Source: Cardiobacteriaceae bacterium TAE3-ERU3 (lineage in GTDB: Bacteria; Pseudomonadota; Gammaproteobacteria; Cardiobacteriales; Cardiobacteriaceae). From it: DNA of 64,000 nt. Shown one piece after another: positions 1 to 9,480 of the stretch (within the stretch, counting starts at the first letter, position 1; each line of letters opens with the position of its first letter). The notes beneath the pieces are model-generated. The model saw only the letters and a program-made list of their open reading frames with translations, was not told the origin of the DNA and ran no database searches. The position numbers were made by a program, and so were the translations under genes. The stretch covers positions 62,001 to 126,000 of the forward strand of contig JAHUUI010000005.1 of assembly GCA_019218315.1 (NCBI GenBank). Direction: 5' to 3'.

Positions 1-224
1 CCATTGTGACTGAGCATTTCAGCACCGCGCAACGCTTCTTGCGCGAAATTGATTCCGCTTCAGTCATGGTCAATACCCCAACTTGCTTTGCTGATGGCTA
101 TGAATATGGCCTCGGTGCAGAAATTGGCATCAGTACAGACAAAATACATTGGCGTGGTCCTGTCGGGCTTGAAGGGCTCACCGTAGAAAAATTCATCGTC
201 ATCAGTGATGGCGTTACCCGTTAA
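1..224 (+). CDS. proA: Gamma-glutamyl phosphate reductase, C-terminal end (partial)
   Basis: This is the last 73 or so codons of ProA, which reduces gamma-glutamyl phosphate to glutamate-5-semialdehyde in proline synthesis. The reading frame enters from the left edge in the frame of base 3. The visible part contains the characteristic C-terminal ALDH-fold segment with [17 protein letters not shown] followed by [10 protein letters not shown], which is nearly invariant in ProA. The GTG at base 6 is internal and is not the real start. The next gene, rsfS, begins 32 bp downstream, so nadD, which often sits between proA and rsfS, is absent here. Confidence 0.93.
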   Translation, partial: IVTEHFSTAQRFLREIDSASVMVNTPTCFADGYEYGLGAEIGISTDKIHWRGPVGLEGLTVEKFIVISDGVTR

Positions 225-256
225 ACAACATTATTTACACACAAAATTGGAATTTT

Positions 257-592
257 ATGAACGTAGAACAACTTAAAGAACTCGTCCACGCAAGCCTTGA
301 AGACATGAAAGGCGTCGATATTCAGACCATCGAATTAGCTGGCAAAAGTGACATCGCCGATTACATGGTCGTCGTCAGTGGTACTTCTGATCGCCACTTG
401 CACGCCATGGCAGACAAAGTCGTCACTGACAGTAAAGCAGCCGGCGTGCCACCAATTGGAGTAGAAGGCGAAGACAGCCGCGACTGGGTACTGGTTGACC
501 TCGGCGACATCATCGTACATTTGATGCGCCCTGAGACGCGTGAACTCTATGCGCTGGACAAGCTGTGGTCATTGCCACCAACTCGCGGCTAA
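257..592 (+). CDS. rsfS: Ribosome silencing factor RsfS (Iojap/YbeB family)
   Basis: A 111-residue protein of the usual family length. It contains the conserved segments around DIQTIELAGKSDIADYMVV, the SGTSDRH turn and the C-terminal EGEDSRDWVLVDLGDIIVH stretch. RsfS binds ribosomal protein L14 on the large subunit and blocks subunit joining during starvation. It follows proA closely on the same strand and is probably cotranscribed with it. The usual partner rlmH is not adjacent; a lipoprotein gene follows instead. Confidence 0.95.
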   Translation: MNVEQLKELVHASLEDMKGVDIQTIELAGKSDIADYMVVVSGTSDRHLHAMADKVVTDSKAAGVPPIGVEGEDSRDWVLVDLGDIIVHLMRPETRELYALDKLWSLPPTRG

Positions 593-670
593 ACCATTGA
601 GATTCGATCTGTCATTGCGTACAGATCGATTTCCCGTCGCCTATACTTAACATCCACGACTGAGAAACAA

Positions 671-1321
671 ATGATGCGCCCACTTTGGACCCTGACTTTA
701 CTCTGTGTACTCACCGCTTGTTCCACAGCCTACTATGGGACTATGGAAAAATTTGGTGTTTACAAACGCGATATCCTCGTTGACCGCGTCGTCTCGGCAC
801 GCGATGCGCAAGACGACGCAAAAGCCGAGTTTCAATCAGCACTAGAGCAATTTGGTTCAGTCGTGTCGTACAACGGTGGTGAGCTGGAAGCAACCTATAA
901 GCGGCTTGATGATGCTTATAAGGACAGCGAGTCAGCAGCTAAGCGTGTTGATGAGCGCATTCGTGCCATAGAGCGCGTCGCAGAGGATTTATTTGACGAA
1001 TGGGAAGATGAGCTCGACGAATACAGTAATGCTTCGCTACGCGCAGATAGTGAGCGACAACTGCGCGATACCCAGCGTGAATATCAGCGTCTTATCCGTG
1101 CGATGAAGGCCGTACAAGCGAAGATTCCACCTGTACTAACCGTATTCCACGATCAAGTACTTTACTTAAAGCACAATCTCAATGCCCGTGCAGTTGCCGC
1201 ATTACGCGGTGAATATCGCAACGTCCAAGGCAATGTATCGCGCTTGCTAAACGAACTTGACGCATCTATTCGCGAGGCCGATCAATTTATTCAGCGTATG
1301 AAATACACTCAGGGTCAATAA
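671..1321 (+). CDS. DUF2959-type lipoprotein
   Basis: A 216-residue protein with a lipoprotein signal peptide and lipobox LTAC, lipidated Cys17. The mature part is highly charged and helical, with long heptad-like stretches between residues 40 and 215. It is therefore probably a coiled-coil periplasmic protein anchored to a membrane. It resembles the DUF2959 family, whose function is not established. Two ATG codons stand in tandem at 671 and 674 and either could start it. The PAP2 gene begins only 9 bp after its stop, which suggests a two-gene unit. Confidence 0.75.
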   Translation: MMRPLWTLTLLCVLTACSTAYYGTMEKFGVYKRDILVDRVVSARDAQDDAKAEFQSALEQFGSVVSYNGGELEATYKRLDDAYKDSESAAKRVDERIRAIERVAEDLFDEWEDELDEYSNASLRADSERQLRDTQREYQRLIRAMKAVQAKIPPVLTVFHDQVLYLKHNLNARAVAALRGEYRNVQGNVSRLLNELDASIREADQFIQRMKYTQGQ

Positions 1322-1330
1322 ATCACTTCC

Positions 1331-2008
1331 ATGAAAAATGATCCTATTGCGCGCTATTCAACAGATTTTATTATCCGTTGTTGGCCTTTTTTACTGGTAT
1401 TTGCTGTTTTTTCTATCGCTGGCTTAGCCGCACAAAGTTATTTTGGCAAAGTTGATCTGCATTTAATGCTGGTGACTAAAGGTACGCCGGCTTTGGATCA
1501 CGCCTTTCAGTTTATTACCGACTTAGGAGACTTGCCTTTCGCATTGTTGGTTGCTGCAGTCATTGGCTGGCGCTATCGCTGGGGTGGGGTTGGCTTTTAC
1601 GTCGTTGCCTGCTTATTACAGCTGATCATCGTGCAAGCACTCAAGCATGGACTGTTTGCCCATCATCTGCGGCCAATCCATTTCTTTCAAGAGATGGGCA
1701 TCACGGTACACAGTATTGCCAGCGTTGATCAAGGCATGTACTTCCACTTCCCTTCGGGCCATACCGCGATGACTTTCACCGCCTTCTTGTGCCTGGCAAC
1801 ATTTAGTCACCGGCGCTGGTGGCAGTTCGTCTGTGGGCTGCTCGCTGTAGCCGTCGCCTATTCTCGGCTTTATCTCGCGCAGCACTTTATCCTTGATACC
1901 ATCGCTGGCGCGACTATTGGCGTTCTATGCGTTATTGCTAGCTATTATGGCTGGCAAGCAATCGTCGCACGCAAGCAATTACGCGACAGTGAATCTAACC
2001 ACATATAG
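1331..2008 (+). CDS. PAP2-family membrane phosphatase (PgpB-like)
   Basis: A 225-residue integral membrane protein with about five or six hydrophobic segments. The three phosphatase signature motifs are visible: K105 with RP at 114-115, PSGHT at 141-145 and SRLYLAQH at 178-185 followed by D189. Such enzymes dephosphorylate phosphatidic acid, phosphatidylglycerol phosphate or undecaprenyl pyrophosphate at the outer face of the inner membrane. The substrate cannot be assigned from sequence alone. The gene follows the DUF2959 lipoprotein closely, with a hairpin shortly after its stop. Confidence 0.85.
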   Translation: MKNDPIARYSTDFIIRCWPFLLVFAVFSIAGLAAQSYFGKVDLHLMLVTKGTPALDHAFQFITDLGDLPFALLVAAVIGWRYRWGGVGFYVVACLLQLIIVQALKHGLFAHHLRPIHFFQEMGITVHSIASVDQGMYFHFPSGHTAMTFTAFLCLATFSHRRWWQFVCGLLAVAVAYSRLYLAQHFILDTIAGATIGVLCVIASYYGWQAIVARKQLRDSESNHI

Positions 2009-2020
2009 CCCGGGCGAAAC

Positions 2021-2044
2021 AAAAAGCCCGGCCATATAGCCGGG
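2021..2044 (-). terminator. Rho-independent terminator of trhO
   Basis: A six-pair GC-only stem, CCCGGC/GCCGGG (2027-2032 with 2039-2044), is followed on the minus strand by five U residues (the A run at 2021-2025). It lies 29 bp beyond the trhO stop codon and probably terminates that gene. It may also slow transcription arriving from the PAP2 gene. Confidence 0.75.
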
Positions 2045-2072
2045 ACTTGATGTTTCACAACAAGCTTGTGCG

Positions 2073-3074
2073 CTATTGCGCCTTACCTGAAGGAGCTTGC
2101 GCTTTCTTTGCTTCTTTTTCCGCTTTACGCTGCTCAATCAAATCAGGGACTTCACCGCCAATATGCGTCTCACCACGTGCTTTAGCGAGCTGAATTTGGC
2201 GTTCACGCTCGCGGAATCGCGCACGCTGCTCCTCAGTTGCCTTATCGATGCAATGCGGGCAGGACTCACCACGCACATACGCAGCACTTTGCTTGTCTTC
2301 TTCTGTAATTGGCATACGACAGGCGTAGCACTGGTCATACTGCCCTTTTTCAAGCTTATGGTTTACGGCAACGCGGTTATCGAAGACGAAACACTCTCCT
2401 TCCCATAAAGACTCTTCTTCCGGTACTTCTTCCAAATATTTCAGGATGCCACCTTCAAGATGATAAACCTCATCAAAGCCTTGCTGCTTCAGGTACGCAG
2501 TCGATTTTTCACAGCGAATACCACCTGTGCAGAACATTGCCACTTTCTTGTGCTTCTTGGGGTCAAGGTGCTCTTGCACATACTCGGGAAACTCACGGAA
2601 AGACTCGGTATGCGGATTGACGGCATGCTTGAACGTACCAATCTGTACTTCATAATCATTGCGCGTATCAATCAACACCACATCAGGATCAGAGATCAGC
2701 GCATTCCAATCTTTTGGCTTCACGTAGCGCCCAACGGACTGCAATGGATCAATACCTTCCACACCAAGAGTGACGATTTCTTTTTTCAGCTTAACCTTGG
2801 TACGGTAGAAGGGCTGTTCATCAGTAAATGATTCTTTATAGTCAAAGCTACCAATCGCAGGAATAGTGCGCAGATAATCAAGTACGGCATCAATACCGGC
2901 TCGGCTGCCTGCAATCGTGCCATTAATGCCTTCATGGGCAATCAATAGTGTGCCTTTGACGTCATGCGCAAGCATGGTATCGCGAATGGCTTCACGGTAA
3001 TCGGCAAAATCAGGGAAAGGGGTAAATTTATACAATGCGGTGACGACAATATCACCATTTGAGGCTTCACTCAT
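2073..3074 (-). CDS. trhO: tRNA uridine-34 hydroxylase TrhO (rhodanese-like, YceA/UPF0176)
   Basis: A 333-residue protein with an N-terminal ferredoxin-like domain (about 1-100) and a rhodanese domain (about 120-215). The active-site loop reads [10 protein letters not shown] with Cys182 and Cys188. A C-terminal cysteine-containing segment (CYACRMP and SCPHC) could bind metal. TrhO catalyses O2-dependent hydroxylation of uridine 34 of some tRNAs, the first step toward 5-methoxyuridine or cmo5U. The length agrees with E. coli YceA. An AGGAGA ribosome-binding site precedes the ATG. Confidence 0.92.
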   Translation of the reverse strand: MSEASNGDIVVTALYKFTPFPDFADYREAIRDTMLAHDVKGTLLIAHEGINGTIAGSRAGIDAVLDYLRTIPAIGSFDYKESFTDEQPFYRTKVKLKKEIVTLGVEGIDPLQSVGRYVKPKDWNALISDPDVVLIDTRNDYEVQIGTFKHAVNPHTESFREFPEYVQEHLDPKKHKKVAMFCTGGIRCEKSTAYLKQQGFDEVYHLEGGILKYLEEVPEEESLWEGECFVFDNRVAVNHKLEKGQYDQCYACRMPITEEDKQSAAYVRGESCPHCIDKATEEQRARFRERERQIQLAKARGETHIGGEVPDLIEQRKAEKEAKKAQAPSGKAQ

Positions 3075-3263
3075 GTTGTTCTCCTGCTCGCTGAAGCGTA
3101 AGTTCAGTGCATCGGTTAATGGAAGGAATCTATAGATTCTGGAAATTCAGGACTGAATTTTAAAGCTTTTATTTCGAAAGGCAAGTAAGGCGTGCCTTAT
3201 TGCATGACACACTCACGAACCTAATTGACAGCAAACAAGGTAGGGCTGGTTTTTTAGCTATGC

Positions 3264-4337
3264 TCAGCCCAGTAGATCACTGAAAAATTGCCGGCGCCAG
3301 CCGCGATCAATTTTGCATTCGCCAGCCTCGCCAGCTGCGAAATAGCGTAGATTTTTTTGAGTACTCAGCATATCTACATGAATACCCAACACTTCAGCCA
3401 CTTCATGACTGCGCTTATCCAGCCGGTTAAACAGCTCGCGCTGTTTATTATTCAAGCGTGGACTGCGTGGAATGACGGGATAAGGTTTCGCGATCTGGGC
3501 AAAGCCTTCATCGAGCATGCTTTGCTTGCTAAAGATCAGATGAGCGCTATCGAGAAATTCTGCCAGCTCATCCGCTTGCTCAATACCACTTTGCGCAATA
3601 TCAAAGATCACGCCATCATCAAGCACTTTGCGTCTCGGCCAATTTTTATCACGGGCAATATGCTCACGCACAGTATGCAGCAATGCGGCTATGGCTGTTT
3701 CCTGCCCTTTTAACTTTGGCGCATTACGCAGCTTGAACCATTGCTGCTGTAGCTGAACGGTAGCTTGATGATCAAGCAAATAACGACACTCTTCAGCCCA
3801 CCAGCTCAAGCGCTCAAGCTGACTTAATTCAGCACACAAAAGTGGATAGACTCGGCTTAATAGACCAACATCATTCGCCGCATAATCCAGCTGCTTTGCA
3901 TCTAAAGGACGCTTGAGCCAGTCACTACGGGTCGCACTTTTATCCACCACGGCATCGAGATAATATTCAACCATTTCAGCAAAACTGACCGTCAGCTGAG
4001 GGTGGCACAAAGCAAAGCCTATTTGAGTATCTCTGACTGATGACGGTAAATAGCCCGTTTCCTGCCGGATTAACTCAAGATCCTGGCTCCCACTATGCAT
4101 AACTAAAGGCGCTGAATGATGCAGTAATGCTTGCCAAGGCGGCTGGGCTGATAATGGGTCACACAGTGTGGCCTCGGCCGCACCCGCCTCTTGCCACTGC
4201 ATCAAGGCAAGCTTGGGAAAATAACTTTTCTCGCGGACAAACTCACTGTCGTAAAAAACCACACGACCCAAGGCGAACGATTCATTATCGCTCGCCCAGT
4301 GCCATTGTGTCTGTGTCGCAGCTCTGTTTGTCGGCAT
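3264..4337 (-). CDS. rnd: Ribonuclease D
   Basis: A 357-residue 3'-5' exonuclease of the DEDD family that trims tRNA and other small RNA 3' ends. Exo motif I is YDSEFVRE near the N terminus, motif II is HSGSQDLE and motif III is YAANDV. A C-terminal HRDC-like region follows, with LNNKQRELFNRL and a VAEVLGI segment. The frame is open upstream into ppa, but the family N terminus (MPTNRAATQTQWHW) fits the ATG at 4335-4337. That start lies 7 bp after the ppa stop, so ppa and rnd form a tight pair. Confidence 0.88.
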   Translation of the reverse strand: MPTNRAATQTQWHWASDNESFALGRVVFYDSEFVREKSYFPKLALMQWQEAGAAEATLCDPLSAQPPWQALLHHSAPLVMHSGSQDLELIRQETGYLPSSVRDTQIGFALCHPQLTVSFAEMVEYYLDAVVDKSATRSDWLKRPLDAKQLDYAANDVGLLSRVYPLLCAELSQLERLSWWAEECRYLLDHQATVQLQQQWFKLRNAPKLKGQETAIAALLHTVREHIARDKNWPRRKVLDDGVIFDIAQSGIEQADELAEFLDSAHLIFSKQSMLDEGFAQIAKPYPVIPRSPRLNNKQRELFNRLDKRSHEVAEVLGIHVDMLSTQKNLRYFAAGEAGECKIDRGWRRQFFSDLLG

Positions 4338-4344
4338 CAAAGAA

Positions 4345-4878
4345 TTAGCCTTCTTTTTGATAGAGCTTGACGCTATTGCGCACTTCTTCCTCTGCGGCTG
4401 CTTTATCGCCCCAGCCATCAAGCTTAACCCACTTACCTTTTTCAAGTGCCTTGTACTGCTCAAAGAAGTGGCGGATTTGCTCAAGCGTCAGCTCTGGCAA
4501 ATCATCAATACTTTGGTATTGGGCATAGATTGGGCAAAGCTTTTCAGTCGGCACAGCCAACAGTTTTGCATCACCACCTTTTTCATCAGTCATATGCAAA
4601 ACACCCAAGGCACGAGATTCAATGACACAACCCGGCTCAACTGGGTGAGGCGTCAGTACCAATACGTCCAGTGGATCACCATCATCACACAGCGTTTGTG
4701 GGATATAGCCATAGTTAGCAGGATAATACATTGCTGTTGGCATGAAACGGTCAACGGTCAACGCACCGGTTTCTTTATCGATTTCGTATTTAACAGGGCC
4801 TGAATTAGCTGAAATTTCAATTACAACATTAAAAGATTCTGGCAAATTTTTGCCGGCCGGTACATTTTTTAAGCTCAT
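4345..4878 (-). CDS. ppa: Inorganic pyrophosphatase (family I)
   Basis: A 177-residue cytoplasmic enzyme that hydrolyses pyrophosphate to phosphate and so drives biosynthetic reactions. The signature [18 protein letters not shown], with metal-binding aspartates, is present, as are the N-terminal KYEIDKETG and the [15 protein letters not shown] stretch. The start at 4878 was chosen because a GGAGG site lies 5 bp upstream; an in-frame ATG four codons earlier has no such site. rnd follows 7 bp after the stop. Confidence 0.96.
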   Translation of the reverse strand: MSLKNVPAGKNLPESFNVVIEISANSGPVKYEIDKETGALTVDRFMPTAMYYPANYGYIPQTLCDDGDPLDVLVLTPHPVEPGCVIESRALGVLHMTDEKGGDAKLLAVPTEKLCPIYAQYQSIDDLPELTLEQIRHFFEQYKALEKGKWVKLDGWGDKAAAEEEVRNSVKLYQKEG

Positions 4879-4990
4879 TAAAGCCTCCAAAGATAAAAGT
4901 AAACTGTATCACTTATTCTATAACGTTTGTGCGGTGATAGGGTAAGTTTGGCAGCTTTTATCACGCCACTCTTACCCAGAATAACCTCAC

Positions 4991-6853
4991 CTAGCCTCGC
5001 CGAGACAGCTCCGCCAAGCGCGCTTTATCGCGCACTGCGCCTTTATCGGCACTGGTCGCCAGCAATGCATAAGCTTGTAATGCCGTGCTGACGTATCGTT
5101 CTCTAGGTTCAGCTGGCTGCCAGCCTTTCTTGTCTTGCGCTTCGCGGCGCCGCGCCAGCTCTGCATCATCAATGATCAGGTTAATGCTGCGCTCGGGAAT
5201 ATTGATGTCAATGCGGTCGCCGTCCTCAATCAAGCCAATCGCACCACCGGCCGCGGCCTCTGGTGAGGCATGACCAATGGACAAGCCCGACGTACCACCA
5301 GAAAAGCGCCCATCGGTGAGCAAAGCACATTCCTTGCCCAGCCCCATGGATTTGAGATAACTGGTCGGATAAAGCATTTCCTGCATGCCTGGGCCTCCAC
5401 GTGGCCCTTCGTAACGGATAATGACGATATCACCGGCTTTGACTTGCTTCTTCAAGATTGCGGTTACTGCGGCATCCTGACTCTCATAAACCTTTGCTTT
5501 ACCGCTAAATACGTGAATTGACTCATCAACACCAGCCGTTTTCACCACACATCCATCAAGTGCAATATTGCCGTACAATACAGCGAGACCACCCTCCTGC
5601 CCATAAGCATGCTCTATATTGCGGATACAACCTTGCGCCCGGTCTTCATCAAGTGACGGGTAACGACAATCCTGACTAAATGCCTCTTGCGTCGGGATAC
5701 CCGCAGGGCCTGCCAAATAAAAGTGCCTGACTTCCTCTCCACCTGTACCGGCGACGAGGTCAAAATGAGTGATCGCATCTTTAAGCGTCGCACTGTGTAC
5801 TGTGGGGAGATCCGTATGTAACAACCCTGCACGATCCAGCTCCGCAAGGATATTCATAATCCCGCCAGCACGATGCACGTCTTCAATATGATATTTTTGG
5901 GTATTCGGTGCGACCTTGCACAGCTGAGGTACTTTGCGCGACAACGCATCAATATCGAGCAGTGTGTAATTCACTTCTGCTTCTTGCGCTGCTGCGAGTA
6001 AGTGCAAAATAGTATTGGTTGAGCCCCCCATTGCAATATCGAGGGTCATGGCATTATGAAATGCTTTTGCTGATGCGATAGTGCGCGGTAAGACACGGTC
6101 ATCACCTTCTTCGTAATAACGCCGAGCATTAGTGACAATCTGACGTGCCGCTTTCAAGAATAATTCACGACGATCAGCGTGTGTCGCCAGTACGGTACCG
6201 TTGCCTGGTAAAGACAGCCCCATGGCTTCAGTCAAGCAGTTCATCGAGTTCGCTGTAAACATCCCTGAGCAAGAGCCACAAGTTGGGCAAGCACTGCGCT
6301 CTATTTCAGCGACAGTATTGTCACTGACATCAGGATCAGCAGCCATAACCATCGCATCGACCAAGTCAAGATGATGTTCGGCCAGCTTGGTTTTGCCCGC
6401 CTCCATCGGCCCACCAGAGACAAAAATCACAGGGATGTTGAGGCGCATTGCGGCCATCAACATACCGGGGGTAATTTTGTCGCAGTTAGAAATGCACACC
6501 ATCGCATCCGCGCAATGCGCATTAACCATATATTCGACGCTATCTGCAATGATATCGCGCGATGGCAGCGAGTAAAGCATGCCATCATGTCCCATAGCAA
6601 TACCGTCATCTACAGCAATGGTATTGAACTCTTTAGCAACACCGCCCGCCTTCTCAATCTCGCGCGCAACCATTTGCCCGATGTCTTTCAGGTGCACATG
6701 CCCCGGCACAAACTGGGTAAACGAATTGACGACCGCGACAATAGGCTTATTGAAATCACCATCTTTCATTCCGGTTGCACGCCATAATGCACGCGCACCG
6801 GCCATATTACGCCCGCCGGTAGAAGTCTTGGAACGATAGGTTATTTTGCTCAT
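4991..6853 (-). CDS. ilvD: Dihydroxy-acid dehydratase
   Basis: A 620-residue enzyme of branched-chain amino acid synthesis that dehydrates 2,3-dihydroxy-isovalerate and -methylvalerate to the 2-keto acids. It uses an iron-sulfur cluster; the cluster region is visible as [13 protein letters not shown] and [20 protein letters not shown]. The C-terminal signature [20 protein letters not shown] is present. Length matches the E. coli enzyme. It stands alone, with a good promoter upstream (6884-6912). The start-codon region contains CATCATGAG, which is complementary to the predicted small RNA at 13207-13280. Confidence 0.97.
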   Translation of the reverse strand: MSKITYRSKTSTGGRNMAGARALWRATGMKDGDFNKPIVAVVNSFTQFVPGHVHLKDIGQMVAREIEKAGGVAKEFNTIAVDDGIAMGHDGMLYSLPSRDIIADSVEYMVNAHCADAMVCISNCDKITPGMLMAAMRLNIPVIFVSGGPMEAGKTKLAEHHLDLVDAMVMAADPDVSDNTVAEIERSACPTCGSCSGMFTANSMNCLTEAMGLSLPGNGTVLATHADRRELFLKAARQIVTNARRYYEEGDDRVLPRTIASAKAFHNAMTLDIAMGGSTNTILHLLAAAQEAEVNYTLLDIDALSRKVPQLCKVAPNTQKYHIEDVHRAGGIMNILAELDRAGLLHTDLPTVHSATLKDAITHFDLVAGTGGEEVRHFYLAGPAGIPTQEAFSQDCRYPSLDEDRAQGCIRNIEHAYGQEGGLAVLYGNIALDGCVVKTAGVDESIHVFSGKAKVYESQDAAVTAILKKQVKAGDIVIIRYEGPRGGPGMQEMLYPTSYLKSMGLGKECALLTDGRFSGGTSGLSIGHASPEAAAGGAIGLIEDGDRIDINIPERSINLIIDDAELARRREAQDKKGWQPAEPRERYVSTALQAYALLATSADKGAVRDKARLAELSRRG

Positions 6854-6883
6854 GATGTTTATAGCTTTAGAAAAAGATCTGAT

Positions 6884-6912
6884 ATTGTAATGGATGGCTT
6901 CGCTTTACCCAA
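6884..6912 (-). promoter_or_regulatory. Predicted sigma70 promoter of ilvD
   Basis: On the minus strand a -35 box TTGGGT (6907-6912) and a -10 box TACAAT (6884-6889) are separated by exactly 17 bp. The transcript would start about 25 bp upstream of the ilvD ATG. No leader peptide or attenuator is evident in this short leader. Confidence 0.55.
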
Positions 6913-6943
6913 GTATTGGGCTACTCCATCACTGCAGACTCAT

Positions 6944-6974
6944 AAAAAAGCGCCACATCCCGTGTGGCGCTTTT
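6944..6974 (-). terminator. Rho-independent terminator of the LysM gene
   Basis: A perfect nine-pair stem AGCGCCACA/TGTGGCGCT (6949-6957 with 6963-6971) has a 5-nt loop. It is flanked by an A run on the left and a T run on the right, so it could work in both directions. On the minus strand it lies 44 bp beyond the stop of the BON-LysM gene. Confidence 0.85.
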
Positions 6975-7017
6975 GGCGTAGTCTTAATTAATAAGATGAA
7001 TAAACGTGCCAATCCAC

Positions 7018-7485
7018 TTATGTGGGAATACGCAGCTTCTGCCCTGGATAAATTTTATCCGCACTGCTCAACATTGGCTTATTCGCTTCAAAAATCTTGT
7101 TGTACTCATTGGCATTGCCGTAATACTCTTTGGCAATATGGGACAGCGTTTCGCCCTTTTGTACTTCGTGGTAGCGCGCTTCCTCACCATTCTGTTCAAC
7201 TTCCAGATCATTTTCAACCTTGGCTACGCCTTTGATGTTCCCAGCAGCCAATGCAGCCTTCTCACACGCAGCTTGATCTGGCGCACGCCCTTTCAAAGTC
7301 ACCAAACCTTCTGCTGCTGAAAATGACACTTCCAGATCTTCCAAGCCAAGCTTCTGCTGCTCAACGTGCGCACAAATTGCGTCAGCCGCTTCTTGGTTCA
7401 ATTGCTCTATACTTTTCTCTTGCTCAGCTTTTTTCTGCGCAATAATTTGCTCACCAGCATCGGTCAAAAAATCAAACATACCCAT
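7018..7485 (-). CDS. kbp: BON-LysM protein, Kbp/YgaU-like
   Basis: A 155-residue protein with the two-domain layout of E. coli Kbp (YgaU). A BON domain lies at about residues 30-97 with the typical VTLKGRA and GVAKVENDL strands. A LysM domain lies at about 106-153 with the core GETLSHIAKEYYG and the ending YPGQKLRIP. There is no signal peptide. E. coli Kbp is a cytoplasmic potassium-binding protein; that role here is inferred from the shared architecture. It is monocistronic with its own terminator at 6944-6974. Confidence 0.85.
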   Translation of the reverse strand: MGMFDFLTDAGEQIIAQKKAEQEKSIEQLNQEAADAICAHVEQQKLGLEDLEVSFSAAEGLVTLKGRAPDQAACEKAALAAGNIKGVAKVENDLEVEQNGEEARYHEVQKGETLSHIAKEYYGNANEYNKIFEANKPMLSSADKIYPGQKLRIPT

Positions 7486-7615
7486 CGTTTTGCTCCTTTA
7501 ATGCTTAAAACATATTTAGCTTATTAATCATGTTCCATGATACCGATTGCCATAAGCACAATAAATAACTTTCATTCATCTATCATGCAAACAATTTCAC
7601 CGTCACACCAAAGAG

Positions 7616-8386
7616 CTATAAGTCGGTCCCCTCTTGCTGCTCACGCTTGGCAACCAAGCGTGCAGAAATAAATAGCCCAAGCTCAAATAAGACCAATAGC
7701 GGCAAAGCCAATAAAGTCTGCGAAATGATGTCTGGCGGGGTAAGGATCATACCAATCACGAATGCAGCCAAAATAATATAGGGGCGCTTGGCTTTAAGTG
7801 ATTCGACACTAACCACATCCATCAAGACCAGAATCACGGTCGCGATTGGCACTTCAAAAACAATCCCAAAAGCAATAAATAGACGCAGGCTGATCGACAT
7901 ATAGTTAGTAATATCCGGCATGAAAGCAACGCCTTCGAGCTCAATACTACCAAGAAAATGGAATAAAATCGGCAGGATAACGAAGTAAGCAAACAGCACA
8001 CCAAGATAAAATAAAATTGTGCTGGATGCGAGAATAGGAAGCATCAAGCGCTTTTCATGGCGATACATACCCGGTGCAATAAACGACCAAATCTGATACA
8101 AAGTCCACGGCATTGAAGCAAGTACAGCGAGAAACAGGCAAACTTTTACCGGGGTTAAAAAGACGTCAATCGCATCTTTAGCCAGCATTGATTGTCCCGG
8201 GAGTAAATTCGCCAATACCGGGCGCGCAAACAACGTATAAACCTGCTCATAAAATGGTAATAGCGCGACGAACACGATAGCGACCGCAATCAGGATACGT
8301 AGCACACAGCTACGCAACTCAATAAGATGCTCGACCAGCGTCATCTCTTGGTCATCTGGGTTTGGATCAATTTTGGGTTCAGTCAT
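7616..8386 (-). CDS. tatC: Sec-independent protein translocase subunit TatC
   Basis: A 256-residue polytopic inner-membrane protein with six predicted membrane segments. It carries the conserved N-terminal HLIELRS element, the periplasmic and cytoplasmic loops around FIAPGMYRHEKR, and the FGIVFEVP stretch. TatC recognises the twin-arginine signal and forms the receptor complex with TatB. Its start overlaps the end of tatB by 8 bp. It is the last gene of the ackA-pta-hisI-hisE-tatABC run. Probable Tat clients in the window are the OpgG-like protein (43955) and the TRAP binding protein (47799). Confidence 0.97.
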   Translation of the reverse strand: MTEPKIDPNPDDQEMTLVEHLIELRSCVLRILIAVAIVFVALLPFYEQVYTLFARPVLANLLPGQSMLAKDAIDVFLTPVKVCLFLAVLASMPWTLYQIWSFIAPGMYRHEKRLMLPILASSTILFYLGVLFAYFVILPILFHFLGSIELEGVAFMPDITNYMSISLRLFIAFGIVFEVPIATVILVLMDVVSVESLKAKRPYIILAAFVIGMILTPPDIISQTLLALPLLVLFELGLFISARLVAKREQQEGTDL

Positions 8387-8888
8387 GCTGCTTTGGTGGG
8401 GTAGTTGAGTCGGGTTTATCGGCTATATCATTCGAAGCTTGGTCATCATGTATAGGCTCAGCTTCAACACCAGTATCAGCATATTCTTCGCTGTCCGCCG
8501 CATGAGGATCATAGTCGTAATTATCGTATTCAATACCCGAATCACGCTCATCTACCGCGCGCACTTCCGGGTCATTGAGGTCATCAATACTCTGGCGAAT
8601 ATCATCGTCAAAGCGCGATACGGCTTTGCGTACATCGCGGTCAGCGTCCATCACAGATTGATTGAGCTTTTTGATGTGGTCTTCCATATCCACTTCCTGC
8701 ATTTGCCGACGGATATCATCAAGGTCGAGTTCGCGCTCGATGTCTGATTTCACATCCTGAAATGCACGGCGCGCTTTACGCACATACGCAGCAACAGTAC
8801 GCACCACTTCCGGCAATCGCTCCGGACCAACCACCACAATTCCAATAATAGCGATGGTCGCGAGTTCCCAAAAACCGATATCAAACAT
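8379..8888 (-). CDS. tatB: Twin-arginine translocation subunit TatB
   Basis: A 169-residue protein with one N-terminal membrane helix (about residues 5-21) followed by the TatB-type VGPERLPEVVR hinge, a long amphipathic helix and an acidic tail. The Glu near the N terminus and the hinge GPERLP separate it from TatA. TatB forms the signal-peptide receptor with TatC. The stop overlaps the tatC start, and tatA ends 11 bp upstream. Confidence 0.94.
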   Translation of the reverse strand: MFDIGFWELATIAIIGIVVVGPERLPEVVRTVAAYVRKARRAFQDVKSDIERELDLDDIRRQMQEVDMEDHIKKLNQSVMDADRDVRKAVSRFDDDIRQSIDDLNDPEVRAVDERDSGIEYDNYDYDPHAADSEEYADTGVEAEPIHDDQASNDIADKPDSTTPPKQHD

Positions 8889-8899
8889 GGCTGGAACGC

Positions 8900-9145
8900 C
8901 TAGCGATCAAGGTGAGTTTTATCCTCTCGCTTGACTTCAGCATCAATGATACGATCATCATGCTGCTCTTGATTAATACGCTCTTGAGTTACAGCATCTT
9001 CTTCTTTTTTGTCGTCTTTGCTGACTTCTTTGAAGCCTTTAATTGCATGACCGAGGTCTGAACCAAGGCTGCGCAGGCGCTTGCCACCAAAGATCAGTAC
9101 GACGATGACCAATACGATCAATAATTGGATTGGACTGATTCCCAT
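8900..9145 (-). CDS. tatA: Twin-arginine translocation subunit TatA
   Basis: An 81-residue pore-forming subunit. It has a short N-terminal membrane helix, the [14 protein letters not shown] hinge and amphipathic helix, and a charged hydrophilic tail. A GAGGTG ribosome-binding site precedes the ATG. It lies 8 bp after hisE, so the tat genes are likely read through from the histidine genes. Confidence 0.95.
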   Translation of the reverse strand: MGISPIQLLIVLVIVVLIFGGKRLRSLGSDLGHAIKGFKEVSKDDKKEEDAVTQERINQEQHDDRIIDAEVKREDKTHLDR

Positions 9146-9153
9146 ATTTCACC

Positions 9154-9480
9154 TCATTCAGTGCGTTGTGCTTTTTCTGTAAGCCCCGAAAGGCCGAATC
9201 TTCTCGCTAATTCTACACAAATGTCATCAAGCGCGATACCTTGGCGTCTAAGAAGCACCATCAAATGAAAGATCAAATCAGCACTTTCATAGACCACTTC
9301 ATCCCGCGCACCACCTTTTGCGGCAATCACAGTTTCGGTCGCTTCCTCACCAATTTTCTTTAGCAGCTTGTCCTCGTGGCCATGCAGCAACTTGGCCACA
9401 TAGCTTTCCTCCGGGTCCGCAGACTGCCGTTCGTGAATAACTTGCTCGAGTGCATATAAAATGTCAGCTTGATTGCCCAT
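9154..9480 (-). CDS. hisE: Phosphoribosyl-ATP pyrophosphatase
   Basis: A 108-residue enzyme of the second step of histidine synthesis, which removes pyrophosphate from phosphoribosyl-ATP. The MazG-like motif GEEATETVIAAKGG and the following ESADLIFHLMVLL helix are present. The frame is open further upstream inside hisI, but the family start MGNQADILYALE corresponds to the ATG at 9478-9480. It overlaps the end of hisI by 17 bp. In enterics hisI and hisE are fused; here they are separate. Confidence 0.94.
   Translation of the reverse strand: MGNQADILYALEQVIHERQSADPEESYVAKLLHGHEDKLLKKIGEEATETVIAAKGGARDEVVYESADLIFHLMVLLRRQGIALDDICVELARRFGLSGLTEKAQRTE

Noticed and set aside
4338-4484. Longer N terminus for RNase D reaching into ppa
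   Set aside because: The extra 49 codons lie in the coding region of ppa, show no RNase D similarity, and the family N terminus matches the later ATG at 4337.
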